Assembly: GCF_023715705.1 (NCBI RefSeq)
Contig: NZ_JAMBOS010000006.1
Location: 62,001-126,000, forward strand
Source: Halalkalibacter oceani
GTDB lineage: Bacteria; Bacillota; Bacilli; Bacillales; Bacillaceae_D
Reading direction: 5' to 3'
DNA length: 64,000 bases
Shown here: positions 53,175-61,643 of the stretch, piece by piece
Numbering within the stretch: the first letter of the stretch is position 1
Layout of the letters: each line of letters opens with the position of its first letter
Notes under the pieces: model-generated
The model's input: only the letters and a program-made list of their open reading frames with translations
Databases searched by the model: none
What the model was told of the DNA's origin: nothing
Position numbers and translations under genes: made by a program

Positions 53175-53840
53175 ATGATCTTTCCACAAGTAGGTGTGAC
53201 AGTATTGCAGCATAAATCATTGTTGTTACTTTTAAGTTGCGGTGGCGTTTTGCTTATGCTTTTTCTCTTGCTGACCCGCAGTGTGGTGACGGGTCGTACA
53301 CTGGTCCTGGATGAAGCGTTGATCCACCATGTCTCGACACTTGAGCATCCATTTTTGACAGCGATGCTGATCGCGCTCAGCTATATCGGCTCAACGACCC
53401 CGGTTGTCGTGATTTCAATCGTATTACTAATCGTACTCTATCAATGTACGAAGAAAAAACGTGACATCATTTTTTTCACTGTTGTCTCTCTCTGCTCGGT
53501 CTCCTTAAATGTGCTTTTGAAGTCGTATTTTGAACGGGAGCGGCCGACGATCATTACAATGATCGAAGAGACGGGGTTCAGCTATCCAAGCGCACATGCG
53601 ATGGCAGCTTTTACGCTGTATGGAGCGGTAACGTTTTTATTTTGGCGCCATCTTAAAAAGAGGAAATCGCGCCGCTTACTTCTCGGGGCTGCCAGCTGTA
53701 TGATTTTGCTTATGGGGTTCAGTCGGATTTATTTAGGAGTCCATTATCCGAGTGATGTCATTGGTGGGTATTTAGTAAGTGGAACGTTATTGACGATCTC
53801 TATTTTCATTTATCAATGGATTCAACATTCTATTACATAG
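53175..53840 (+). CDS. PAP2 family membrane phosphatase
   Basis: The frame from ATG 53175 gives 221 aa but has a poor ribosome site; TTG 53205 behind AGGTGTG (211 aa) is an alternative. Five to six membrane spans carry the three PAP2 signatures: 'KSYFERERP' near residue 115, 'YPSAHAMAAF' near 138 and 'GFSRIYLGVHYPSDVIGG' near 180. Such enzymes remove phosphate from lipid pyrophosphates, for example undecaprenyl pyrophosphate, or phosphatidylglycerol phosphate, outside the membrane. Confidence 0.87.
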   Translation: MIFPQVGVTVLQHKSLLLLLSCGGVLLMLFLLLTRSVVTGRTLVLDEALIHHVSTLEHPFLTAMLIALSYIGSTTPVVVISIVLLIVLYQCTKKKRDIIFFTVVSLCSVSLNVLLKSYFERERPTIITMIEETGFSYPSAHAMAAFTLYGAVTFLFWRHLKKRKSRRLLLGAASCMILLMGFSRIYLGVHYPSDVIGGYLVSGTLLTISIFIYQWIQHSIT

Positions 53841-53856
53841 AAGGGCGTGGGGACGG

Positions 53857-54852
53857 ATGAAAGCATTGATTCATCAAGGAAAAAAAGGATTGGCCGGGCT
53901 TGCCTATCAGGAAATAGAGGAGGCGAAGCCGGCGGCGGGGGAAGTAAAGGTGAAACTGCTTTATGCAGGTCTCAACCATCGTGATCTTTTTGTCCTGGAA
54001 CGTCACCCGGAAGAGGCGCCGGGACTGATCATCGGTTCAGATGGAGCCGGTATCATTGAGGAAGTCGGTGCGGGTGTGACGGATTTTGCGGTCGGCGATG
54101 AAGTGATTATTAACCCGAGTCTCGGCTGGATTACAAAAAGCGCCGCACCGCCGGATGGATTTGAAATCATCGGTTTACCTGATCACGGGACGTTTGCGGA
54201 ATCAATTGTTCTTCCTGCGCTAAACGTGGAAAAAAAGCCAGAGCATTTATCGTGGGAGGAAGCAGGCGTGCTATCTCTTGCCGCGCTTACTGCATACAGG
54301 GCGTTGATCACGAGAGCGCATGCGAAGCCAAAGGATACGATACTGCTCCCTGGGGTCGGCAGTGGCGCTGTTACCTTTCTATTGTTATTTGCCAAAGCGA
54401 TAGGAGCGCGTGTAATCGTCACCTCGCGCTCGCAGGCGAAACGCGAAAAAGCGCTTGAGCTCGGGGCCGATATGGCGATTGCCAGTGATTGTGACTGGGA
54501 TGCTGAGCTGAATGGAGAGAAGGCGGATATCGTGATTGAAACAGTCGGGGCTGCTACTTTCAATAAATCGCTCGCTCAATTGCGCAAAGGCGGGACGCTC
54601 GTAACATTTGGTGCCTCAGCCGGTGATGAGGTCAAGCTGGACATTCGCAGCTTTTTTTACGGGCAATATACGATGCTCGGGACGACGATGGGAAGCCGTG
54701 ATGAGTTCAAAGAAATGCTTCATTTTATTAAACGATATCAAATAAAGCCGGTGATCGATCAGGTGTTTCCATTATCGCAAGGAATTGCAGCATTAAAAAG
54801 AATGGAAGACGCCGAGCAATTTGGAAAAATCGCGTTAAAAATAACTGAATAG
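53857..54852 (+). CDS. yogA: Zinc-binding-type oxidoreductase (YogA-like, MDR superfamily)
   Basis: The 331-residue protein is a medium-chain reductase with the N-terminal GroES-like fold ('LYAGLNHRDLFVLE', 'LIIGSDGAGIIEEVGAGVTDFAVGDEVIINP') and the NADPH-binding loop 'ILLPGVGSGAVTFLLLFAKAIGARVIVTSRSQAK' near residue 165. It lacks the structural-zinc cysteines of true alcohol dehydrogenases and is closest in layout to B. subtilis YogA and quinone or enoyl reductases. It follows the PAP2 gene by 16 bases and may be cotranscribed. The substrate is unknown. Confidence 0.86.
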   Translation: MKALIHQGKKGLAGLAYQEIEEAKPAAGEVKVKLLYAGLNHRDLFVLERHPEEAPGLIIGSDGAGIIEEVGAGVTDFAVGDEVIINPSLGWITKSAAPPDGFEIIGLPDHGTFAESIVLPALNVEKKPEHLSWEEAGVLSLAALTAYRALITRAHAKPKDTILLPGVGSGAVTFLLLFAKAIGARVIVTSRSQAKREKALELGADMAIASDCDWDAELNGEKADIVIETVGAATFNKSLAQLRKGGTLVTFGASAGDEVKLDIRSFFYGQYTMLGTTMGSRDEFKEMLHFIKRYQIKPVIDQVFPLSQGIAALKRMEDAEQFGKIALKITE

Positions 54853-54909
54853 GAAGTCAATTCGTTATTCACCAGCTGAATGTAGCGAAACACAAGAGAC
54901 TTTAACCTG

Positions 54910-54939
54910 ACGCTCTTATCGGACGATAAGAGCGTTTTT
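54910..54939 (+). terminator. Rho-independent terminator
   Basis: ACGCTCTTATC-ggac-GATAAGAGCGT forms an 11-bp stem with a four-base loop and five T residues. Confidence 0.92.
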
Positions 54940-54990
54940 GCATGTTTCATATTCATGGATTGACAATTTCCCAGTCACTCTTTAATATGA

Positions 54991-55011
54991 AAATAGTAAT
55001 CATTACGATTT
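54991..55011 (+). promoter_or_regulatory. Zur box upstream of the zagA-type gene
   Basis: The core AGTAATCATTACGA is flanked by AAAT and TTT. It matches the Bacillus Zur consensus (AAATCGTAAT-N-ATTACGATTT) at all but one fixed position. It lies 15 bases before the start codon, a place where zinc-loaded Zur would block transcription. Confidence 0.82.
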
Positions 55012-55026
55012 GATTAGGAGGAAGAG

Positions 55027-56229
55027 ATGAAAACGGTGATTCCAGTAACAGTATTAAGCGGCTATCTTGGCTCGGGCAAGACAACATTGTTAAATCATCT
55101 GTTGAAAAACCGTCAAAGCTTGAAGGTAGCGGTCATCGTCAACGATATGAGTGAAGTGAACATTGATGCTGAATTAGTGAAGCAGGGTGGAGAATTGACG
55201 CGAACGGAAGAAAAATTAGTAGAAATGTCGAATGGCTGCATTTGCTGTACACTAAGAGAAGATTTGCTGGTCGAGGTCGAGAAGTTGGCAAAAACAGGTA
55301 ATATCGATTACATCGTAATTGAATCGACGGGGATCAGTGAACCGATTCCTGTCGCGCAAACATTCTCGTATATTGATGAAGAGCTAAAGATTGATTTAAC
55401 AAAATTTTGCCGGCTTGACACGATGGTCACCGTTGTCGATGCCAATCGATTTTGGCATGATTTTCGATCAGGGGACAGCTTAATTGATCGTAAAGAGGCA
55501 TTGGGAGAGGATGATACAAGAGAAATCGCCGATTTACTGATCGATCAGATCGAATTCTGCGATGTGCTTATTTTGAATAAATGCGACCTTGTATCGGAAG
55601 AGGAGCTGGAAAAATTAGAAGGCGTATTGAAAACGTTACAGGCAAAGGCGAAAATCATTCGCACAGTTAATGCCGAAGTTGAGCCGCGGGAAATTTTGAA
55701 TACGAAGCTATTTAATTTTGAGGAAGCAAGCAGTTCGGCGGGTTGGATACGTGAGTTGACGGCGGGACATGCCGAGCATACGCCGGAAACAGAAGAGTAC
55801 GGTATTTCTTCTTTCGTCTATTACCGGCGTGAGCCTTTTCATACGATGCGTTTTTACAAGTGGATTCATTCCATGCCGGATCATGTTGTCAGAGCGAAAG
55901 GAATTGTCTGGTGCGCGAGCAGAAATAATTTGGCGTTACTTATGTCGCAAGCCGGACCAGCTGTCTCAGTCGAGCCCGTCTCTTATTGGGTTGCCGGTTT
56001 GCCACTTCATGAACAAAAGCAAATTTTAAAAGAAAATCCTGATCTTCTACAAGAATGGAACGAACAATATGGTGATCGTCATACGAAACTGGTGTTGATC
56101 GGCACTGAACTGGATAAGGATAGATTAATAAAAGAATTAGATGATTGTCTGTTGACAGATACGGAAATGATGCAGGACTGGCAAACCTTTGAAGATCCGT
56201 TTCATTGGAAGTTACAAAAGCCGAGTTGA
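55027..56229 (+). CDS. zagA: COG0523 GTPase, ZagA (YciC) type zinc metallochaperone
   Basis: The 400-residue protein matches B. subtilis ZagA in length. It has Walker A 'LSGYLGSGKTTLLNHLL' (residues 12-20), the metal-binding C71-I-C73-C74 in 'NGCICCTLREDL', 'VIESTGISEPIPVAQTF', 'LILNKCDLVSEEE' and a C-terminal CobW domain. ZagA is made under zinc starvation and helps supply zinc to essential enzymes such as FolE. A Zur box directly upstream supports this subgroup. It forms an operon with a dCTP deaminase gene 15 bases downstream, which differs from B. subtilis, where folE2 and yciB accompany it. Confidence 0.92.
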   Translation: MKTVIPVTVLSGYLGSGKTTLLNHLLKNRQSLKVAVIVNDMSEVNIDAELVKQGGELTRTEEKLVEMSNGCICCTLREDLLVEVEKLAKTGNIDYIVIESTGISEPIPVAQTFSYIDEELKIDLTKFCRLDTMVTVVDANRFWHDFRSGDSLIDRKEALGEDDTREIADLLIDQIEFCDVLILNKCDLVSEEELEKLEGVLKTLQAKAKIIRTVNAEVEPREILNTKLFNFEEASSSAGWIRELTAGHAEHTPETEEYGISSFVYYRREPFHTMRFYKWIHSMPDHVVRAKGIVWCASRNNLALLMSQAGPAVSVEPVSYWVAGLPLHEQKQILKENPDLLQEWNEQYGDRHTKLVLIGTELDKDRLIKELDDCLLTDTEMMQDWQTFEDPFHWKLQKPS

Positions 56230-56244
56230 AGGTAGGGACAGAAC

Positions 56245-56775
56245 GTGATTGTAACGGGAAAATCAATTTATCAAAAAATAAAACAAAATGAAATAACGAT
56301 CATGCCATTCAATGATAAGCAAATTCAGCCTGCTTCGATTGATTTAAGACTAGGCGACCACTTTCTAACAATTGACGAGCACAAGGAAAGCCATATTACG
56401 TTGGATAAACCAATTTCCTATCGTGAGATTGCAGCTAATAAGGGAAGGATCGTTCTTCCCGCCCATTCCTTTATCTTGGCAACGACAATCGAAACGATAA
56501 AGCTTCCACCTTATTTGACAGCTTTCGTGGAAGGGAGAAGTTCGATTGGTCGTCTGGGCTTATTTATTCAAAATGCCGGTTGGGTTGATCCAGGGTTTTT
56601 CGGTCAAATCACCTTGGAGCTTTTCAATGCAAGTCCTCTGCCGATAGAGTTGACCGTTGGCCGGCGAATCTGTCAAATTGTCATCGCTGAAGTGAATGGA
56701 CAGGCAGACCCGTACAATGGAAAGTACCTTGGGCAAAAAGGAGCAATGGGGAGTGCGATCTATCGCGATCGATAA
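56245..56775 (+). CDS. dcd: dCTP deaminase
   Basis: GTG 56245 follows GAAGGTAGGG (176 aa). The dUTPase-like fold is clear: '[18 protein letters not shown]', the catalytic region '[37 protein letters not shown]' near residues 97-133, and '[13 protein letters not shown]' at the end. Dcd enzymes convert dCTP to dUTP for thymidylate synthesis and use magnesium, not zinc. B. subtilis instead uses the zinc-dependent dCMP deaminase ComEB. Here dcd is the second gene of a Zur-boxed operon, so it may replace the zinc enzyme when zinc is scarce; that link is inference. Confidence 0.9.
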   Translation: MIVTGKSIYQKIKQNEITIMPFNDKQIQPASIDLRLGDHFLTIDEHKESHITLDKPISYREIAANKGRIVLPAHSFILATTIETIKLPPYLTAFVEGRSSIGRLGLFIQNAGWVDPGFFGQITLELFNASPLPIELTVGRRICQIVIAEVNGQADPYNGKYLGQKGAMGSAIYRDR

Positions 56776-56830
56776 AGCAGGCAGGAAGTCAGTCTTGTAT
56801 GCCTTTAACAGACATTTCCAGAGTTTATAG

Positions 56831-56877
56831 TTGTCAATAAGAAGAGTAGCTGGTATAATTCGTAATAATTACGTTTT
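56831..56877 (+). promoter_or_regulatory. znuA promoter overlapped by a Zur box
   Basis: TTGTCA (56831-56836) and a perfect TATAAT (56854-56859) are 17 bases apart. A Zur-like box with the core TCGTAATAATTACG (56860-56873) overlaps the -10 and the likely transcription start, so zinc-loaded Zur should repress. Confidence 0.82.
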
Positions 56878-56945
56878 AAGGGGTGGGGGAAGAAATACTT
56901 GGCAGAATCGATCGAGTTAGAGCAAGCAATATTTTTTTGAGATTC

Positions 56946-56966
56946 AAATCGTAATGTTTACGAAAT
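56946..56966 (+). promoter_or_regulatory. Second Zur-like box before znuA
   Basis: AAATCGTAATGTTTACGAAA (56946-56965) keeps the left half of the consensus exactly and most of the right half. It contains the ATG of the longest open frame, which shows that translation begins downstream. Two boxes suggest tight repression. Confidence 0.68.
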
Positions 56967-56986
56967 GGAGAGAGGAGTTTTTTAGG

Positions 56987-58303
56987 TTGAAAAAGTTTTT
57001 AATGGTAGCAGCGACCGCATTGCTTTTATTAAATGCGTGCTCGAACACAGAGACAGAGACCGTCGATGAAACGGAGGAAAATCAGGAAACCGCGGAAAAA
57101 TTAACGATTATGACCTCGATCTTTCCGTTGGAGGATTGGACGAAAAAAATTGGCGGGGATTTCGTTGAGGTGACAAATATTGTACCAGTCGGTGCCGATG
57201 CCCATACATACGAGCCAACGCCTAATGAAATGGTGGCTGTGGCGGAAGCGGATGCCTTTATTTATAATGGCGCGGGGATTGAGGCTTTTGCCGATCGGAT
57301 CGTCGAGGCTGTCGCAAATGAAGGAATAGCGGTTCTCGAAGCAAGCTCCGGTGTAGAGTTAATCGAAGATCATCACCATCACGATCATAGTCATGGTCAC
57401 GACCATGATCATGGTGAAATCGAGAATGGAACTCTGCGCATTGAGGGGGTGAAAGACCATTATCATACAGGCGATCAAGTCCATTTAACTGCACATGAAA
57501 TAGATGAAAGTGGTCACGATCATTGGCATTGGTACACACTGGCGCCAGGGGAAGATCCAGAGAATGACGAGGCGTGGGAAGTGGTACCTGACAATGGAAC
57601 GAACACGTACGAAGGAGTAGCGGAAGCTGGTCAGCTGATTCAAGTAAAGCTTTTCGGTGAAGATCACGAGGTTGTTGCGCAAAGTGAGCCTCTTGCAATC
57701 GAAATTGATGATCACCATGGTGACCACGATCATGATCACGGTCACGGACATGATGACCATGGGCATGTTCATGGCGATTATGACCCGCATGTCTGGCTTG
57801 ACCCGGTACTTTCGATCGAAATGGCTGAACACATTAAACAGCTGCTCGTTGAATTAATGCCTGAGCAGGAAGCGTACTTTGAAGCGAACTTTGAAGACCT
57901 GCGTGGACAGTTTGAAGAACTGGACCAACAATTTCAAGAGGTTGCTGATCATGCGCAAATTGATACGTTTATCGTTTCACACGCTGGATACGGCTATTGG
58001 GAAGCGCGTTACGGCATCAAGCAAATTGGGATTGCCGGTCTTTCCCCAACGAATGAACCTACACAGCAGCAGCTGATTGAAACGATTGAGCAGGCAGAAG
58101 AGCTGGGACTTGAATATGTCTTGTTTGAGCCCAATATTTCACCGGCGGTGGCACAAACCGTTCAGGATTATTTAGAAGCAGAAGCCCTTTATCTTCACCC
58201 GCTTGAAGCGTTAACCGCGGAAAATGTTGAATCAGGAGCGGATTATTTCTCGCTGATGGAAGAAAACATTGAAACATTGCGAACGGTATTAAAGGCTGAT
58301 TGA
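56987..58303 (+). CDS. znuA: Zinc ABC transporter binding lipoprotein ZnuA with inserted domain
   Basis: TTG 56987 follows AGAGGAG (438 aa, against about 310 for common ZnuA). The lipobox ends at Cys18. The cluster-9 binding fold has metal ligands in 'GADAHTYEPTP' (His73), 'DYDPHVWLDP' (His268), 'FIVSHAGYGYW' and 'LFEPNIS'. The usual His-rich loop is split into two (about 129-142 and 243-262). Between them lies an extra domain of about 95 residues (146-241) rich in beta strands, with further His and Trp ('ESGHDHWHWYTLAPGED'). It captures zinc outside the membrane for import. The znuB and znuC genes do not follow. Zur boxes precede the gene. Confidence 0.9.
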   Translation: MKKFLMVAATALLLLNACSNTETETVDETEENQETAEKLTIMTSIFPLEDWTKKIGGDFVEVTNIVPVGADAHTYEPTPNEMVAVAEADAFIYNGAGIEAFADRIVEAVANEGIAVLEASSGVELIEDHHHHDHSHGHDHDHGEIENGTLRIEGVKDHYHTGDQVHLTAHEIDESGHDHWHWYTLAPGEDPENDEAWEVVPDNGTNTYEGVAEAGQLIQVKLFGEDHEVVAQSEPLAIEIDDHHGDHDHDHGHGHDDHGHVHGDYDPHVWLDPVLSIEMAEHIKQLLVELMPEQEAYFEANFEDLRGQFEELDQQFQEVADHAQIDTFIVSHAGYGYWEARYGIKQIGIAGLSPTNEPTQQQLIETIEQAEELGLEYVLFEPNISPAVAQTVQDYLEAEALYLHPLEALTAENVESGADYFSLMEENIETLRTVLKAD

Positions 58304-58318
58304 TAGCAAGAAAAAATG

Positions 58319-58361
58319 AGGAATGAGCAAGGCTGTTCGGTCAGCACTGCTCATTCCTTTT
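58319..58361 (+). terminator. Terminator between znuA and the flavoprotein gene
   Basis: AGGAATGAGCA (58319-58329) pairs over 11 bases with TGCTCATTCCT (58348-58358), followed by four T residues. It ends 17 bases before the next start and no promoter was found after it, so the downstream genes may depend on read-through. Confidence 0.75.
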
Positions 58362-58377
58362 ATGGAGGTTTTACAAA

Positions 58378-59496
58378 ATGGTTCAACACAAAAAAATCAT
58401 CATTGTCGGGGCCGGACCTGCCGGAATTGGTCTCGGCATTCTTTTGAAAAAATTAGGATTTACATCTTATCTCATTTTAGAAGGGGATGAAATCGGTTCT
58501 TCCTTTAGAAGATGGCCACGGGAAATGAGATTCATTACACCCTCGTTTACAGGACAAGGCTTTGGGGCACTTGATCTGAACGCGGTCACTCCTCATACAT
58601 CACCCGCCTTTACTTTCCGGAAAGAGCATTTAAATGGCGACGACTATGCCGACTATCTTGAATTGCTTACTGAACACTTTGAATTAACAGTGAAAGAACA
58701 TACGAGGGTGACAGCGGTGTCTAAGAAAGAGCATTTGTTTACTGTCGAAACAGAATCGGAAAGATGGACGTGTGAAGCGCTATTCTGGGCAACCGGAGAA
58801 TTTCAGTTTCCACAGGTCACGGGAATAGAAGGAGCTCATCACGGGCTGCATGTTGGGCAGGTTGATGCCTATGAAGCGCTGGCAAAAGATCACTATGTTG
58901 TTATCGGCGGCGGGGAAAGTGGAGCCGATGCTGCTTTTCATCTTGCCCGCTATGGCAATCAAGTAACGGTTGTAACTGAAAAGTCAATGAAGGATAAGGT
59001 CGTTGATCCGAGCTTGACCCTTTCTCCGTATACCTATGAAAGAATGGAGGTTGCGATGCAATCTGGACGTGTATCCTTTAAGGAGAACAGAAAAGTAACA
59101 AAAATCGAGCACCATCATGGCGGCTACGACATTGAGCTTGATAATGGAGAAGTGATTCAGACAACGGGAAAGCCGATTTTAGCAACGGGATTTGCTTCTG
59201 GAGCGCGACAAATTGCTTCGCTGTTCGAATGGCAGGAAAATGGAAAGCCGCTCTTAACCGAAGAGGCTGATGAATCAACGATAACAGAAGGGCTCTTTTT
59301 AACGGGGCCGAGTGTCCAGCATCGTTCCGCCGTATTTTGCTTCATCTACAAATTTCGCGCAAGATATGCGGCTATCGTCAAGCAGCTGTTCAGAAGATGG
59401 GGCTATGACTTAAAGGAAGAAGTAATTGCAGAATATGAAGATAACCAAATGCTGCTTGAGGATTTAGCGTGCTGCGAGGTTAATTGTGAATGCTAA
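58378..59496 (+). CDS. FAD/NAD(P)-dependent oxidoreductase with Cys-rich C-terminus
   Basis: The ATG follows ATGGAGG (372 aa). Two dinucleotide-binding loops are visible: 'IIIVGAGPAGIGLGILL' near residue 8 and 'YVVIGGGESGADAAFHLARYG' near residue 177, with 'ALFWATGEFQFP' and 'PILATGFASG' as in flavin-monooxygenase-like or CzcO/YpdA-like proteins. The last residues 'DLACCEVNCEC' hold four cysteines, a possible metal or redox site. The gene overlaps the next one by 11 bases, so it is coupled to the FeoB-like transporter. Its place after znuA suggests a role in metal uptake; the reaction is unknown. Confidence 0.82.
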   Translation: MVQHKKIIIVGAGPAGIGLGILLKKLGFTSYLILEGDEIGSSFRRWPREMRFITPSFTGQGFGALDLNAVTPHTSPAFTFRKEHLNGDDYADYLELLTEHFELTVKEHTRVTAVSKKEHLFTVETESERWTCEALFWATGEFQFPQVTGIEGAHHGLHVGQVDAYEALAKDHYVVIGGGESGADAAFHLARYGNQVTVVTEKSMKDKVVDPSLTLSPYTYERMEVAMQSGRVSFKENRKVTKIEHHHGGYDIELDNGEVIQTTGKPILATGFASGARQIASLFEWQENGKPLLTEEADESTITEGLFLTGPSVQHRSAVFCFIYKFRARYAAIVKQLFRRWGYDLKEEVIAEYEDNQMLLEDLACCEVNCEC

Positions 59497-61144
59497 TGAA
59501 TCAACAGCGACTAAGGAGCGCGTTGCTTTAGTCGGTCTGGAGTCTGTTGGAAAGACGAGTGTGTTTGGCTGCTTAACGAATCGGCGTGCTGGAAGGGAGT
59601 TAAATGCTAAGGGGTCGACGATCTTTGTGAAGGAACAGCAAAGTGAGTCGGCCGTATTTGTTGATACTCCGGGATTGCGCGGCAAAGACAGTGAAGCATT
59701 CCGTGCAGTGAGAATCGAACTGGAGCGCGCGAGCCATTTGCTGTTCGTCGTCAGAGGCACTCATTTTACCGAAGAAATCAGGCAATTAGCTTCACTCGTC
59801 CCAAAAAACGGCGTCGAAGCGACTGTCCTCGTCACATTTGCTGATAAAATGGACCCCGACCTTTTAAAAGCGCTACAAGCTCGCGTGGTTGACTACAACT
59901 GGCCACTGACCATGATTGATGCAAGAGGGGACGATCAGCGGAACCGTACGACCATCATGAATCAGGTAAAAAAAACAAAGCGGCTCACGCCAACGATGTG
60001 GGAGGAAATGGCTCAGATCCGGCACGAAGCAGTTGAGCCTGAACCGCTATGGTTTGAACACCCCGTTTTTGGAATCCCGCTTGCGCTGATGATGATGATG
60101 CTCTTATTTGTCCTTCCGGTAATGGGTGCATATCGACTTTCGAGCGAGATCGAACCATTGCTTTACGATGTCACCGAACCGATGGAAGCGTGGACCTCGA
60201 CGTTGCCAGAATTGCTTCAAGCCATCCTAACAGGAAGTTATGGGCTTTTTACATTAGGGACTTATTCATTCGTCTGGGCCTTTCCTGTTGTGCTGTTTAT
60301 TTCGTTTGCCAGCGCGCTTGCTGATGACTCTGGATTAAAGGATCGCATTGTTGACACGCTTGAGCCGCTGATGAGTAAAATTGGATTGAACGGCCAGGAC
60401 CTCGTTCCGTTTATTTCCGGGTTTGGCTGCAATGTTGTCGCCGTTCAGCAAACGAGAAGCTGTAGCCCGACAACGAGAACGCCATGTGTATCGCTTATTT
60501 CATTTGGCTCGGCATGCAGCTATCAAATCGGGGCAACGCTGTCTATTTTTCACGTCGCCGGATTGCCGTGGCTTTTCCTGCCGTATATGCTCATGCTAAC
60601 TTTTGTTGGTGCCATCCATAACCGGCTGTGGTACCCCATCAAAGAAAAGAAATGGCTTCAGTACTTTCAAGCAAGAAAAACGTTTTTGCAATGGCCGTCG
60701 TTCAAGCGCGTAGCCTATCGTGTAAAGGGAGTCTTCATCCAATTTCTGACGCAGGCCATGCCAATCTTTTTCCTGATTTGTCTGATCGCCTCGCTGTTTG
60801 AGTATGTGGGAATTTTAACGATCCTGACGAGGGTTGCCGAGCCCTTTGTCAGGCTAATCGGGGCGCCTGCGGAGGCCGCTGCCGGAATCGTCTTTTCGTT
60901 GATCAGAAAGGACGGCATCCTGTTATTTAATGAAGGCGGAGGGGCGTTACTTTCGAGCCTTGCTCCCGCTACTGTTTTTCTTCTTGTTTACATCGCTTCA
61001 ACGCTGTCGGCCTGCCTGGTGACGATTTGGACAATAGCGAAGGAGCTGCGCTGGAAAGCGGCATCCGCACTCTATATCAAGCAGTTGATAACGTCAGTTG
61101 CTTCCGCCGCAGTACTGCTTGTGATCCTTCGGCTATTTATGTAA
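59486..61144 (+). CDS. FeoB-like GTPase/metal permease, shortened
   Basis: GTG 59486 lies inside the end of the flavoprotein gene, behind GAGG (552 aa, against about 660-770 for FeoB). The G domain has 'VGLESVGKTSVFG' (G1), 'FVDTPGLRGKDSEA' (G3) and an unusual G4 'FADKMD' in place of N-K-x-D. The membrane part has the FeoB/nucleoside-recognition signature 'ISGFGCNVVAVQQTRSC' near residue 310 and a second Gate domain near 'FSLIRKDGILLFNEGGG'. FeoB carries Fe(II), but the Zur-boxed neighbours raise the possibility of zinc or manganese transport. There is no feoA or feoC. Confidence 0.85.
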   Translation: MNANESTATKERVALVGLESVGKTSVFGCLTNRRAGRELNAKGSTIFVKEQQSESAVFVDTPGLRGKDSEAFRAVRIELERASHLLFVVRGTHFTEEIRQLASLVPKNGVEATVLVTFADKMDPDLLKALQARVVDYNWPLTMIDARGDDQRNRTTIMNQVKKTKRLTPTMWEEMAQIRHEAVEPEPLWFEHPVFGIPLALMMMMLLFVLPVMGAYRLSSEIEPLLYDVTEPMEAWTSTLPELLQAILTGSYGLFTLGTYSFVWAFPVVLFISFASALADDSGLKDRIVDTLEPLMSKIGLNGQDLVPFISGFGCNVVAVQQTRSCSPTTRTPCVSLISFGSACSYQIGATLSIFHVAGLPWLFLPYMLMLTFVGAIHNRLWYPIKEKKWLQYFQARKTFLQWPSFKRVAYRVKGVFIQFLTQAMPIFFLICLIASLFEYVGILTILTRVAEPFVRLIGAPAEAAAGIVFSLIRKDGILLFNEGGGALLSSLAPATVFLLVYIASTLSACLVTIWTIAKELRWKAASALYIKQLITSVASAAVLLVILRLFM

Positions 61145-61274
61145 GCGGGCTGCATAACAAAGCGTCACGGTCCATTTTCTTATTTTTACATGCGCCCAAA
61201 CGTTTTTCGTGCGGCTGCATACGATGAATCGTGAGGATGATGCTTCATCCTACTTTCAAGAAGGAGTGATAGAA

Positions 61275-61403
61275 ATGGGTGCAGAAGCAGGATATGGATA
61301 TGGCGGAGGATTTGCTTTAATCGTCGTGCTTTTTATTTTGTTAATTATTGTCGGAGCATGTTGGTGCGGCGGAGGCTTTGGTGGAGGCTTTGGCGGATAC
61401 TAA
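61275..61403 (+). CDS. YjcZ family sporulation protein, 42 aa
   Basis: ATG 61275 is close behind AAGGAGTGAT. The peptide has '[25 protein letters not shown]' followed by a Gly-rich tail with 'GGGFGG' repeats, the signature of YjcZ/SscA-type spore peptides: one hydrophobic span and a glycine-rich end. Such peptides are made in the mother cell or found in the spore coat. It supports a spore-forming host. Confidence 0.9.
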   Translation: MGAEAGYGYGGGFALIVVLFILLIIVGACWCGGGFGGGFGGY

Positions 61404-61487
61404 GCCGAAAGCTGACATTTAACACGCTGCGCGTCACTCACTTATAACAGCTGACGTTCTTGCAGCGGCTTTACATGATATGAAGGG

Positions 61488-61518
61488 GATGTGCCAATTT
61501 CTTGTGGCACATCTTTTT
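61488..61518 (+). terminator. Rho-independent terminator
   Basis: GATGTGCCA (61488-61496) pairs with TGGCACATC (61505-61513), followed by five T residues; it lies 85 bases after the YjcZ-type gene. Confidence 0.85.
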
Positions 61519-61643
61519 CTTTGGAGTTTATGGGTTCAAGAAAATATCGCTTGCGTGCTTTCTTTGGTATTAACAGGCTCCTCCACTGAATACAATGGTA
61601 CAAGCATCAGCTAGTACCATTGTTTGAGGATGAGGAGGGACAG

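Noticed and set aside
53004-53213. N-terminal extension of MobA in the long minus-strand frame.
   Set aside because: It overlaps the divergent PAP2 gene and promoter region, and MobA proteins begin at the Met of 53003.
55027-61144. Reading the zinc block as a complete ZnuABC uptake operon.
   Set aside because: No ATPase or permease gene of the ZnuBC type is present; only the binding protein is here.
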